A stretch of DNA of 48,022 nt, taken from NCBI GenBank assembly GCA_005790965.1, contig SXTL01000024.1:1-48022 (forward strand). The letters run 5' to 3'. Positions within the stretch are counted from its first letter, which is position 1. Each line of letters starts with the position of its first letter. This stretch comes from Burkholderiales bacterium. Its GTDB lineage: Bacteria > Pseudomonadota > Gammaproteobacteria > Burkholderiales > Thiobacillaceae. Positions 1-6,972 of this stretch are shown here, one piece after another. The notes below the pieces were generated by a model. The model did no database searches, had not been told where the DNA came from, and worked only from the letters and a program-made list of their open reading frames with translations. The position numbers and the translations under genes were made by a program.

Positions 1-118
1 CGTGCTGTTTGCCGCACTGCGCACAGAGAACACGCGGGATGTGAACGCGCAGATGATGAATGAGCAGGCCTCGCGCCTCCTCACCAATGTGCGTTTTCTG
101 CTCGACTCACCAGCCGAG
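1..118. other. Unassigned sequence abutting the broken rpoD
   Basis: This short stretch lies where the conserved core of rpoD (sigma region 2) should continue. None of the three minus-strand frames encodes it: reading on from the GEAKSR residues of RpoD gives LGW and a stop, and the other two frames give nothing like the expected AKKEMVEANLRLV-type sequence. It may be the end of an inserted mobile element, or chimeric sequence at a contig end. I do not recognise it and cannot see a target-site duplication because the window stops here. The intron-type start GUGYG is not present at the junction. Confidence 0.5.
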
Positions 119-1369
119 GCGGGACTTGGCCTCACCGGTGGACATGCGCTTACTGATGTCTTTCAGGGCCACGATCGAGAGGCCGGCCTGAGTTTGCAGA
201 TTTTGCAGGCGCGATTGCAGCTCGTTGATGACATGGCGCTGGCGGTCCAGAGCGGTGCAGTAGGCCGCGCCGGATGCGAGTTCTGTCAGCAGCCACTCCG
301 GATTGCCATGATTGCCGGGGAAAGTTTTGATGAAATGGGCGCGGGGCATGCCGCATTTATTGACGGCAATGTCCATGATGGCGCGTTCTTCGACGCGTAC
401 TTGTTCGACCATGCCGCGCACGCTTTCACAGAGCTGGTCGACCTGACGGGCCGCGAAACGGATACTGAGGATGTGCCGAGAGATGTCGTCCTGAAGCTTT
501 GCAGCCTGCTTACTGTCGGCACCGTAACGAGCGCTGGCCTTCACGAGTTTGGCTTGCAAGTCGCGCAGCAGGGTAAAGCGTTCGATGGCTTCGCTTTTGA
601 GCAGGGCGAGGTTGGCGGCGGTGGCGGCGGCACGACGGGATTCGTCGTCTTCGCCATCGTCTTCTGCCCCGGCGTCATCTTCCACCGCATCTGTGGCGAG
701 GGGCATGTCGTCGCCACTGTCAGTGGTAAAGCCGTCGACCAATTCCTCGACGCGCATCTCATCGCGCTCGATGCGGCCCCACAGTTCGAGGATTTGTGCC
801 AAGCTCAGCGGGCAGGCCGAGATGGCTTGCATCATGTGCTTCAGGCCTTCCTCGATGCGTTTGGCGATGGCGATTTCTTTCTCGCGGGTCAGGAGTTCGA
901 CTGAGCCCATCTCGCGCATGTACATACGCACGGGGTCGGTGGTGCGACCGAATTCGGCATCCACCGTTGAGAGGGCGGCCTCGGCCGCCTCAGCCGCGTC
1001 TTCATCGGCCACCACGGCCGGGGTCTCATTCATGAGGAGCGTTTCGGCATCCGGTGCTTCGTCGTAAACCTGGACCGCCATGCCGTTCAGCATGGTGACA
1101 ACCCCTTCCAGCTGATCCGCTGCGAGATCGGGCAGGTGATCGTTGATCTCCGCATAGGTCAGGTAGCCCCGCTCTTTGCCAAGCAGGATCAACGCTTTCA
1201 GGCGTGTACGCGCGATCTCAGTGGTTTCAGCGCTGCCGTTTTCTGCCAGCAGCAGTTCCGGAATGGTCTTTTTGGGCGCCGCCGCCCGTTTGCTCGGGGC
1301 GGATTTGGATGGGGTGACCTTGGAATTCTCGGCCTTGGGATTGGTTTTCGGGGCAGATTGGGTCGGCAT
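107..1369 (-). CDS. rpoD: Primary sigma factor RpoD, N-terminal part, interrupted
   Basis: Housekeeping sigma-70 factor, which directs RNA polymerase to most promoters. The 420 residues start with MPTQSAPK and a Lys/Pro/Ala-rich tail. Region 1.1 follows (about 38-85), then region 1.2 (DPVRMYMREMGSVELLTREKE, from about 145), then the long acidic non-conserved region typical of proteobacterial RpoD. The frame ends just after the GEAK motif that enters region 2, so regions 2, 3 and 4 (core binding, -10 and -35 recognition) are absent. A full protein would be over 600 residues. It is last in the rpsU-yqeY-dnaG-rpoD order, 147 bases after dnaG. The N-terminal identity is secure; whether the gene is really broken in the organism is unknown. 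Confidence 0.93.
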   Translation of the reverse strand: MPTQSAPKTNPKAENSKVTPSKSAPSKRAAAPKKTIPELLLAENGSAETTEIARTRLKALILLGKERGYLTYAEINDHLPDLAADQLEGVVTMLNGMAVQVYDEAPDAETLLMNETPAVVADEDAAEAAEAALSTVDAEFGRTTDPVRMYMREMGSVELLTREKEIAIAKRIEEGLKHMMQAISACPLSLAQILELWGRIERDEMRVEELVDGFTTDSGDDMPLATDAVEDDAGAEDDGEDDESRRAAATAANLALLKSEAIERFTLLRDLQAKLVKASARYGADSKQAAKLQDDISRHILSIRFAARQVDQLCESVRGMVEQVRVEERAIMDIAVNKCGMPRAHFIKTFPGNHGNPEWLLTELASGAAYCTALDRQRHVINELQSRLQNLQTQAGLSIVALKDISKRMSTGEAKSRLGW

Positions 1370-1405
1370 CGCTGGCTATAGAGAGTAAGGTCGGCTGAAC
1401 CGGGG

Positions 1406-1411
1406 ATTGTA
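1406..1411 (-). promoter_or_regulatory. Possible -10 element ahead of rpoD
   Basis: On the minus strand the dnaG-rpoD gap holds TACAAT about 37 bases before the rpoD ATG. I see no good -35 element 16-18 bases upstream of it. It could serve an rpoD-specific promoter, which many bacteria have inside this operon, but this rests on one hexamer. Confidence 0.25.
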
Positions 1412-1434
1412 CACGATGGACCCTTGGTATTGCG

Positions 1435-1459
1435 AAAAGCGTGGTTATGTGACGCTTTT
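1435..1459 (-). terminator. Hairpin between dnaG and rpoD
   Basis: Read on the minus strand, AAAAGCGT and ACGCTTTT form a perfect 8-bp stem around a 9-base loop, ending in four T residues. It lies about 60 bases after the dnaG stop. The stem has only three G-C pairs, so it would be at most a weak terminator or attenuator that separates dnaG from rpoD output. Confidence 0.35.
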
Positions 1460-1516
1460 GGAAGGAGTTTTATTTTCTCTGGCCGTTCGTGGGCGGGGAG
1501 AACTTTTTTACGGCCC

Positions 1517-3238
1517 CTACCTAGGAGCGATTTTTTTGCTCAGCAGTGCTGCTTGCAGTGCGGCGCGTTCTGCTGCGGAAAGCTCGCTGGGTTTTTTTCC
1601 AGAAAGGCGGCTCACATCCAGACGGCTGGCTTGGGCATCAAGGCTCGCCAAGGCCCCCGCAAACTCGGCTTCGGTATCGTATTGGTCATCCCAGCGCAGG
1701 ATCTCTTCTACAGCGGCGCGGACGATGGCTCCATGATCACCGGCGCGGAACTCTTCAATAAGGTCGCGGCTGTTGGTTGTTTGAGGCTGTAAGTGCAGGT
1801 GGTCGAGTAGGGCCAGTACGGCCTGTCCGGCGGCTTGACGCGCCTGAAAGCCAGCGGGGATACGGCTGGCCCGCTGGGGGTCGTGCAGAAGGCCCTGTAG
1901 CAACACAAATTCAGGGCCGCGGAGCAGGAGTTTTGTCAGTGGGCGCGGGACTGGCTGGGCCCGTTGCGGGGCAGGAGAGCGAAATGGAGGTGGGGCGGCA
2001 ACGCCGGCGAGTTCGGATAGCCGTTGCCGCAAGCTACGGGCCAGCAGGGGAGCACTGCGGATCTGGTCCAGGTAGGGTATGGCCAGAGTGGTGAGGCGGA
2101 CCTGTCCTTCCGGGGTGTTGAGGTCCAGGTCGCGGCTCAAGGAGCCGAACAGAAATTCGGACAAGGCCTGTGGGCGTTTCTGTAGGTCCTTCCAGGCCTC
2201 TAGTCCCTGCGTGCGGACGAAGCTATCGGGATCTTCGCCCTCTGGCAAGAAAACAAAGCCAATCTGCTTGCCATCCTGTAGGGCAGGGAGACAGTTTTCC
2301 AGTGCCCGCCAAGCGGCCTTGCGGCCGGCGTTGTCGCCATCAAAAGCAAACAGGATTTGGTCGACACGGCGGAGCAGGCTGTAGACCTGGTCGGCGGTCA
2401 CGGCTGTGCCGAGCGTGGCCACGGCGTTTTCGGCACCGGCCTGGGTTAGCATGACGACATCCATGTAGCCTTCAACGACCACGACACTGTCGGCTTGTTG
2501 AATGCTGCGCCGGTTTTCGAACAGCCCATAGAGTTCGCGTCCCTTGTGAAATAGGGGTGTCTCGGGCGAGTTGAGATATTTCGGTTTGCCGTCGCCGAGG
2601 AGTCGGCCGCCAAAACCGATCAAGCGGCCGCGGTCATTGCGGATCGGGAACATGATCCGATCGCGAAAACGGTCGTAACGCTTGCCTTGTTCGCCGTTAA
2701 TGACGAGGCCGGCCTGTTCGGCTTCGGTGCTGGCGTAATCGGGTAAGGCTCCAGCCAGGCCCTGCCACTCGGCGTCGCTGTAGCCAAGTTCGAAACGGAG
2801 CGCCGTAGTACCGGTGACACCGCGCTGTTTCAGGTAGTCGATGGCGGGCGGATGGCGCTTGAGCGCATTGCGATAATGCTGGCCGGCCGCCTCCAGTAAG
2901 GCGGTGAGGCGGGTATTAAGATCATTTTCGGGGCGCGTACCGCGTTCGTCTTCGGGGACTTGCAGCCCTACGCGTCCGGCGAGGTCCGTGACGGCATCGA
3001 CAAACCCCATACCGCCGTATTGCATCAGAAAGGTAATGGCGGTGCCGTGCGCTCCGCAGCCAAAGCAATGATAGAACTGCTTGGTCGGACTAACACTGAA
3101 CGAGGGCGACTTTTCGTTGTGGAACGGGCAGCAGGCCTGATAGTTGGCGCCGGCCTTTTTGAGCGGCACTTGCCGGTCAATGACCTCGACGATATCCGTC
3201 CGGTCGAGCAAGGTCTGGATGAAGTCCTGGGGGATCAT
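1517..3238 (-). CDS. dnaG: DNA primase DnaG
   Basis: Synthesises RNA primers at the replication fork together with the DnaB helicase. The 573-residue length is normal. An N-terminal CHC2 zinc ribbon is visible with C37, H40, C58 and C61. The catalytic core follows, and the TOPRIM fold shows the metal-binding EGYMD (E256) and FAFDGDNAGR (D300, D302) motifs. The last part (from about 430) is the helicase-interacting domain, less conserved. It starts 15 bases after the yqeY stop and lies in the classical operon that links translation (rpsU), replication (dnaG) and transcription (rpoD). Confidence 0.97.
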   Translation of the reverse strand: MIPQDFIQTLLDRTDIVEVIDRQVPLKKAGANYQACCPFHNEKSPSFSVSPTKQFYHCFGCGAHGTAITFLMQYGGMGFVDAVTDLAGRVGLQVPEDERGTRPENDLNTRLTALLEAAGQHYRNALKRHPPAIDYLKQRGVTGTTALRFELGYSDAEWQGLAGALPDYASTEAEQAGLVINGEQGKRYDRFRDRIMFPIRNDRGRLIGFGGRLLGDGKPKYLNSPETPLFHKGRELYGLFENRRSIQQADSVVVVEGYMDVVMLTQAGAENAVATLGTAVTADQVYSLLRRVDQILFAFDGDNAGRKAAWRALENCLPALQDGKQIGFVFLPEGEDPDSFVRTQGLEAWKDLQKRPQALSEFLFGSLSRDLDLNTPEGQVRLTTLAIPYLDQIRSAPLLARSLRQRLSELAGVAAPPPFRSPAPQRAQPVPRPLTKLLLRGPEFVLLQGLLHDPQRASRIPAGFQARQAAGQAVLALLDHLHLQPQTTNSRDLIEEFRAGDHGAIVRAAVEEILRWDDQYDTEAEFAGALASLDAQASRLDVSRLSGKKPSELSAAERAALQAALLSKKIAPR

Positions 3239-3253
3239 GGCCCAGGAGGGGTA

Positions 3254-3697
3254 TCAGACGAGGGCGGCCTTGACGGCGCCCGAGACGGCAGTCACATCGG
3301 CACGACCAGCCAAGCGGGGTTTGAGCAGGGCCATGACTTTTCCCATGTCGCGCGCCGAGGCCGCACCGGATTCGGCAATTGCGGCCTGGATGGCGGCATT
3401 GATTTCTTCGGCGGAGAGGGGGCGCGGCAGATAGTCGGCCAAGACCGTGAGTTCGAAGGCCTCGCGCTCGGCCAAGTCTTGACGCCCGGCAGCCGCGTAC
3501 TGGGTCAGCGAGTCCTTGCGTTGTTTGCCGAGTTTTTCGAGGATAGTGATAACCCCGCTGTCGTCGAGTTCGATGCGTTCATCAATCTCGCGTTGCCGAA
3601 TGGCGGCAACGAGCAGGCGGAGAGCCGACAGACGATCGGCTTCACGGGCACGCATGGCCGACTTCATGTCATCCTGAATGCGGATTTTGAGCGACAT
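3254..3697 (-). CDS. GatB/YqeY domain protein
   Basis: A 147-residue protein of the YqeY family, related to the tail domain of the GatB subunit of the tRNA-dependent amidotransferase. It begins MSLKIRIQDDMKSAMRARE, and the family pattern R-LSALRLLVAAIRQREID and the C-terminal MGKVMALLKPRLAGRAD segment are clear. Its biochemical role is not established; a link to aminoacyl-tRNA metabolism is inferred from the domain. It commonly sits between rpsU and dnaG in proteobacteria, as here. It should not be annotated as gatB, because the catalytic part is absent. Confidence 0.93.
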   Translation of the reverse strand: MSLKIRIQDDMKSAMRAREADRLSALRLLVAAIRQREIDERIELDDSGVITILEKLGKQRKDSLTQYAAAGRQDLAEREAFELTVLADYLPRPLSAEEINAAIQAAIAESGAASARDMGKVMALLKPRLAGRADVTAVSGAVKAALV

Positions 3698-3759
3698 CGT
3701 GCGATTGGCCCGGAGAGTTCAGTCGGATCCGGGCGTTGCCACCCGTGTCCGGAACTGGA

Positions 3760-3972
3760 TCAGTACAGCTTCGGGGGCAGAGTCTGGCTGCGCGTGCGCT
3801 TGTATTGGCGCTTCACGGCGGCGGCCAGCTTGCGCTTGCGCTCGTTGGTGGGCTTTTCGTAAAACTCACGGGCACGCAGCTCGGTCAGCAGACCGGTCTT
3901 TTCGATGGCGCGCTTGAAGCGACGCATCGCGACTTCAAACGGCTCGTTTTCTTTGAGGCGAACATTCGGCAT
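3760..3972 (-). CDS. rpsU: 30S ribosomal protein bS21
   Basis: Small basic protein of the 30S subunit that helps mRNA binding during initiation. The 70 residues match the family's usual length. It begins MPNVRLKENEPFEVAMRRFK and has the expected FYEKPTNERKRK segment and a very basic C-terminus. It is the first gene of the rpsU-yqeY-dnaG-rpoD operon. A sigma-70 type promoter is visible just upstream, in the divergent gap with tsaD. Confidence 0.97.
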   Translation of the reverse strand: MPNVRLKENEPFEVAMRRFKRAIEKTGLLTELRAREFYEKPTNERKRKLAAAVKRQYKRTRSQTLPPKLY

Positions 3973-3999
3973 GGCAAAATCCGATAAAAAAGAGCGGTG

Positions 4000-4028
4000 A
4001 TTATAGGCACGGTAGCCAGTAATTACAA
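4000..4028 (-). promoter_or_regulatory. Sigma-70 promoter for rpsU operon
   Basis: On the minus strand TTGTAA and a perfect TATAAT are separated by 17 bases; the -10 lies about 28 bases before the rpsU ATG. Position and spacing fit the main promoter of the macromolecular-synthesis operon. It is a sequence match only. Confidence 0.7.
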
Positions 4029-4043
4029 GTTATCCTATGCGTT

Positions 4044-5054
4044 ATGTTGGTCTTGGGTATCGAATCTTCTTGTGATGAGACGGGCGTGGCGCTGTATGAC
4101 ACGGTCGCCGGGCTGCGTTCGCACGCCTTGCATACTCAGGTGGAGATGCACGCCGAATACGGTGGGGTCGTGCCGGAGCTGGCCTCGCGTGACCACATTC
4201 GGCGGATTGTGCCCTTGACGCGGCGCGTTTTAGAGGCGGCGGGCGCGGCCCTCGATACGATTGATGCCATCGCTTATACCCAAGGGCCGGGTCTGGCAGG
4301 GGCCTTGCTGGTGGGGGCGAGTTTTGCGCAAGGGCTTGCGGTTGGCTTGGCTATTCCTGCCATTGGGGTGCATCACCTTGAAGGCCATTTACTCTCGCCC
4401 CTCTTGGCTGAGCCGCGTCCCGAGTTCCCCTTTGTGGCCTTGTTGGTGTCCGGTGGGCATACGCAGTTGATGCAGGTCGATGGGGTTGGGCGTTACACCT
4501 TGTTGGGCGAAACGCTGGATGATGCGGCGGGCGAGGCCTTTGACAAGACTGGGCAACTGCTGGGTCTGCCCTATCCTGGGGGACCAGAGATTGCGCGCTT
4601 GGCAGAGCAAGGCGATGCCTTTCGCTATCCCTTGCCACGGCCGATGTTGACCAGTGGGGACCTTGATTTCAGTTTTAGTGGCTTGAAGACGGCGGTGCTT
4701 AATCTGGTGCATAAGCACCCCGAGGCCCGGCGCGAGGATGTGGCCGCTGCCTTCCAGGCCGCTGCGGTGGATGTTCTGGCCGGCAAGGCCTTGAAGGCGC
4801 TCAAGCAGACGGGATTTAACCGTTTGGTGATTGCTGGCGGAGTCAGTGCCAATACCTTGTTGCGCTCGCGTTTAAATGCCGAGGCGGCGCGGGTGGGGGC
4901 AACGGTCTATTACCCACCGCTGGCCTTATGTACCGATAACGGGGCCATGATCGCTTATGCCGGGGCGCAACGGTTGATTGCGGGTGCGCCGGCCTCGGAC
5001 GGCGTTTTTACGGTTCGGCCGCGTTGGGATTTAAGTGAGTTGCTGGCTGCTTGA
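4044..5054 (+). CDS. tsaD: tRNA threonylcarbamoyltransferase TsaD
   Basis: Catalytic subunit that transfers the threonylcarbamoyl group to A37 of ANN-decoding tRNAs, giving t6A, with TsaB and TsaE. The 336 residues begin MLVLGIESSCDETGVALYD, the family's N-terminal signature. The metal-binding HxxxH motif is H111 and H115 (HHLEGHLLSP), and the ASKHA-fold nucleotide site GGVSANTLLR is near residue 270. It is divergent from rpsU, a pairing seen in many proteobacteria. It converges with the next gene with about 20 bases between. Confidence 0.97.
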   Translation: MLVLGIESSCDETGVALYDTVAGLRSHALHTQVEMHAEYGGVVPELASRDHIRRIVPLTRRVLEAAGAALDTIDAIAYTQGPGLAGALLVGASFAQGLAVGLAIPAIGVHHLEGHLLSPLLAEPRPEFPFVALLVSGGHTQLMQVDGVGRYTLLGETLDDAAGEAFDKTGQLLGLPYPGGPEIARLAEQGDAFRYPLPRPMLTSGDLDFSFSGLKTAVLNLVHKHPEARREDVAAAFQAAAVDVLAGKALKALKQTGFNRLVIAGGVSANTLLRSRLNAEAARVGATVYYPPLALCTDNGAMIAYAGAQRLIAGAPASDGVFTVRPRWDLSELLAA

Positions 5055-5075
5055 TGGAAACCGCAGCGGGTAGCG

Positions 5076-5864
5076 TCAAGGCCGCGGTGCGAAACTAAAG
5101 TGGTTGTCCACCCATTGTTGCAGGTGCAGGAGGCGCAAGGCCTCATCTGGGAAGATCAGGGCTAGCGAGGCGCTGCCGAGGAGCAACACGAGGGTAAAGG
5201 AGCCGAGCACGCTGGCGGGCCGCAGCCAACCCCAATAGCGAGCCGCGACATAGACCATATCTTTCTCGTGTTCGGCGAGGCTTAGCCAGTAGCGCAACAT
5301 ACCGATCACCAGATAGACGCTGTAACCACCAGCCAGCGAGGCGAGCACAATGCGGAATACCGACAGCATGTCGATCTGGTCGATTCCTTTGTAGAACAGG
5401 GAGACGGCCCCCACGGCAATGGAGGCAAGAAAGGCGAGGGCGATGTTGATAACGAGTCGCTGCCGTTCGCGGGCCAGGTCGCGCTGGCGACGGATGAAGA
5501 AGTCGTCAATCTCGGCCTTGAAGTACTCGGTTTTTTCCTGCACCAAGGCTGAAATCTCGGCCTTCATGACCGCTATGCGCTGGTCCAACACGCCCGACAT
5601 ACGCTCGGCGGCATAGTCCACGAGTTCGCGCACATCGTCCTTGGTTAGGCTGCGCTGGTCGTGCAGTTCCTGGGAGATTTTGTCCAGCTTGGCGTCGATT
5701 TCCTGGCTGGCGGTCCCAACCACGGCCTGTAACTCGCTCCCGGCCTGACGCACGGCGGATTGCATGACGGCGTCTAAACGGTCACCGGCGCGATGGATAA
5801 CCTCGCTCGAGGCGGCGCTCAGGTTATCGCGCGCATAGTCCATTTCCTTTTCGAACCAGGCCAT
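5076..5864 (-). CDS. Coiled-coil membrane protein of unknown function
   Basis: I do not recognise this 262-residue protein. The first 140 residues are highly charged and predicted helical, with a repeating Ala/Asp/Glu/Arg pattern like a long coiled coil or amphipathic helix (DRLDAVMQSAVRQAGSELQA). A hydrophobic second half carries about three membrane segments (roughly 147-165, 175-195 and 225-240). There is no signal peptide. It starts 10 bases after the plsY stop with a GAGGG ribosome-binding site, so it is probably co-transcribed with plsY. Such a layout suggests a membrane-anchored scaffold or envelope-stress protein, but that is a guess. Confidence 0.75.
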   Translation of the reverse strand: MAWFEKEMDYARDNLSAASSEVIHRAGDRLDAVMQSAVRQAGSELQAVVGTASQEIDAKLDKISQELHDQRSLTKDDVRELVDYAAERMSGVLDQRIAVMKAEISALVQEKTEYFKAEIDDFFIRRQRDLARERQRLVINIALAFLASIAVGAVSLFYKGIDQIDMLSVFRIVLASLAGGYSVYLVIGMLRYWLSLAEHEKDMVYVAARYWGWLRPASVLGSFTLVLLLGSASLALIFPDEALRLLHLQQWVDNHFSFAPRP

Positions 5865-5874
5865 GACTCATCCC

Positions 5875-6471
5875 TCACGATTTGCGAAAACCGCTTTCCT
5901 CGCCTCGGATGAGGCGCTGGATGTTGCTGCGGTGCCGCCAGAAGATTAGGGTGACCAAGATAATGAGCGCGCCTAGGCCGGGTTCGTCCAGCCAGGCGGC
6001 AAAGAAAGGCGCCGCAGCGGAGGCCGCAAGGGCTGAAAGCGAGGAGACCCGGGTCAGGGCGAAGACAACCAGCCAGGTTAGCAGGGTGGCAAGGCCGAGT
6101 AAGGGATTGAGGGCGAGGAGAACGCCGAGAGCGGTCGCGACGCCTTTGCCGCCCTTGAAACGGAAGAAAACAGGCCAGAGGTGGCCGATGAAGGCGGCCA
6201 GTCCGGCGAGTGCGGGGAGCCAGCTATGGGTCGAAAATTGTGTGCCCACGAGCATGGCGAGCCACACCGCCAAGGCGCCCTTGAGGCCGTCACCGAACAG
6301 CGTTAAGGCGGCAATCTTCTTGTTGCCGGTGCGTAGCACATTGGTGGCGCCGGGATTGCCAGAACCGTAGCTGCGCGGATCAGGCAGACCGAAGGCACGC
6401 GAAAGCAGCACGGCGGCAGACAGGGAGCCGAGTAGATAGGCCACAAGGAGAGTCAGCAGGAGGGGCATCAT
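5875..6471 (-). CDS. plsY: Acyl-phosphate:glycerol-3-phosphate acyltransferase PlsY
   Basis: Inner-membrane enzyme that makes lysophosphatidic acid from acyl-phosphate and glycerol-3-phosphate, the first acylation in phospholipid synthesis. The protein is 198 residues from the paired ATG at 6471/6468. A longer frame exists upstream, but it would run into the divergent folB gene and has no family resemblance. The three conserved cytoplasmic motifs are visible: DPRSYGSGNPGATNVLR, FRFKGGKGVATALG and the C-terminal WRHRSNIQRLIRGEE. Several membrane helices separate them. It is divergent from folB, a common arrangement. Confidence 0.96.
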   Translation of the reverse strand: MMPLLLTLLVAYLLGSLSAAVLLSRAFGLPDPRSYGSGNPGATNVLRTGNKKIAALTLFGDGLKGALAVWLAMLVGTQFSTHSWLPALAGLAAFIGHLWPVFFRFKGGKGVATALGVLLALNPLLGLATLLTWLVVFALTRVSSLSALAASAAAPFFAAWLDEPGLGALIILVTLIFWRHRSNIQRLIRGEESGFRKS

Positions 6472-6519
6472 GGCCTGTAGAATAGCAGACCTTGATTGCA
6501 TCGCTGATGTGTTGATTCC

Positions 6520-6876
6520 ATGGACATCCTTTTCCTGCACGATTTTCGTCTTGATCTCACCATTGGCCTTTACGAATGGGAGCGCCAAGCCCCACAACCG
6601 GTCATTATTGATTTGGAGATCGGCCTGTACGACCACAAGGCGGGCCATAGTGATGCCATTGCTGACACCATCGACTACGGTCGGGTGGCACAGCGTATTC
6701 AGGAAAGCCTAGTGGGCAAGAACCTGCGTCTGGTTGAGACCTTAGGTGAACATATTGCCGAGATTGTCCGCGGAGAATTTGGTGCGCCCTGGGTGCGGAT
6801 TACGGTGCGCAAGCTGGCTATTCTTAGCAATGTCAAAGAGTTAGGGATCATTATCGAGCGCGGCAGTCGGCTCTGA
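6520..6876 (+). CDS. folB: Dihydroneopterin aldolase FolB
   Basis: Converts 7,8-dihydroneopterin to 6-hydroxymethyl-dihydropterin in folate synthesis. The 118 residues have the family layout: MDILFLHDFRLDLTIGLYEWE at the start, the substrate-binding DTIDYGRV segment in the middle, LVETLGEHIAEIV, and the catalytic lysine in VRKLAIL near residue 100. It stands alone on the plus strand. The folate gene folE2 lies elsewhere in this window, upstream of folB in the same pathway. Confidence 0.95.
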   Translation: MDILFLHDFRLDLTIGLYEWERQAPQPVIIDLEIGLYDHKAGHSDAIADTIDYGRVAQRIQESLVGKNLRLVETLGEHIAEIVRGEFGAPWVRITVRKLAILSNVKELGIIIERGSRL

Positions 6877-6896
6877 TGAGTGGGATAGATGGGATC

Positions 6897-6915
6897 GGGA
6901 TAAGAACGGGATAAG
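6897..6915. repeat. Short direct repeat GGGATAAG between folB and lepA
   Basis: GGGATAAG occurs at 6897-6904 and 6908-6915, 11 bases apart. Two further GGGAT copies lie just before, at 6882 and 6891. The 96-base gap has no terminator-like hairpin. The one-turn spacing could suit a DNA-binding protein, but chance is not excluded. Confidence 0.3.
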
Positions 6916-6972
6916 TCGGCCTCGTGTAGAATTGCGCGGTTTTTAAGCACGCCATCTGGTCCGCGCCCAAAT

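Noticed and set aside
100..121. Group II intron boundary inside rpoD
   Set aside because: The sequence has GTGAG near the junction, but a canonical GUGYG start is absent, and the exon break implied by homology lies several bases before it. No intron RNA or reverse transcriptase can be seen in the 100 bases available.
2..904. A 300-residue open frame on the plus strand across the rpoD gene
   Set aside because: It is antisense to a clearly recognisable RpoD. Most of it is the mirror of high-G+C codons, with no start signal or family similarity. Only its first 35 codons lie outside rpoD, too few to call a gene.
3254..3697. Annotating the YqeY-domain gene as gatB
   Set aside because: It has only the small tail-type domain, with no catalytic part of the amidotransferase subunit.
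2960..3862. A 300-residue plus-strand frame across dnaG, yqeY and rpsU
   Set aside because: It runs antisense to three recognised genes, has no ribosome-binding site and no family motif.
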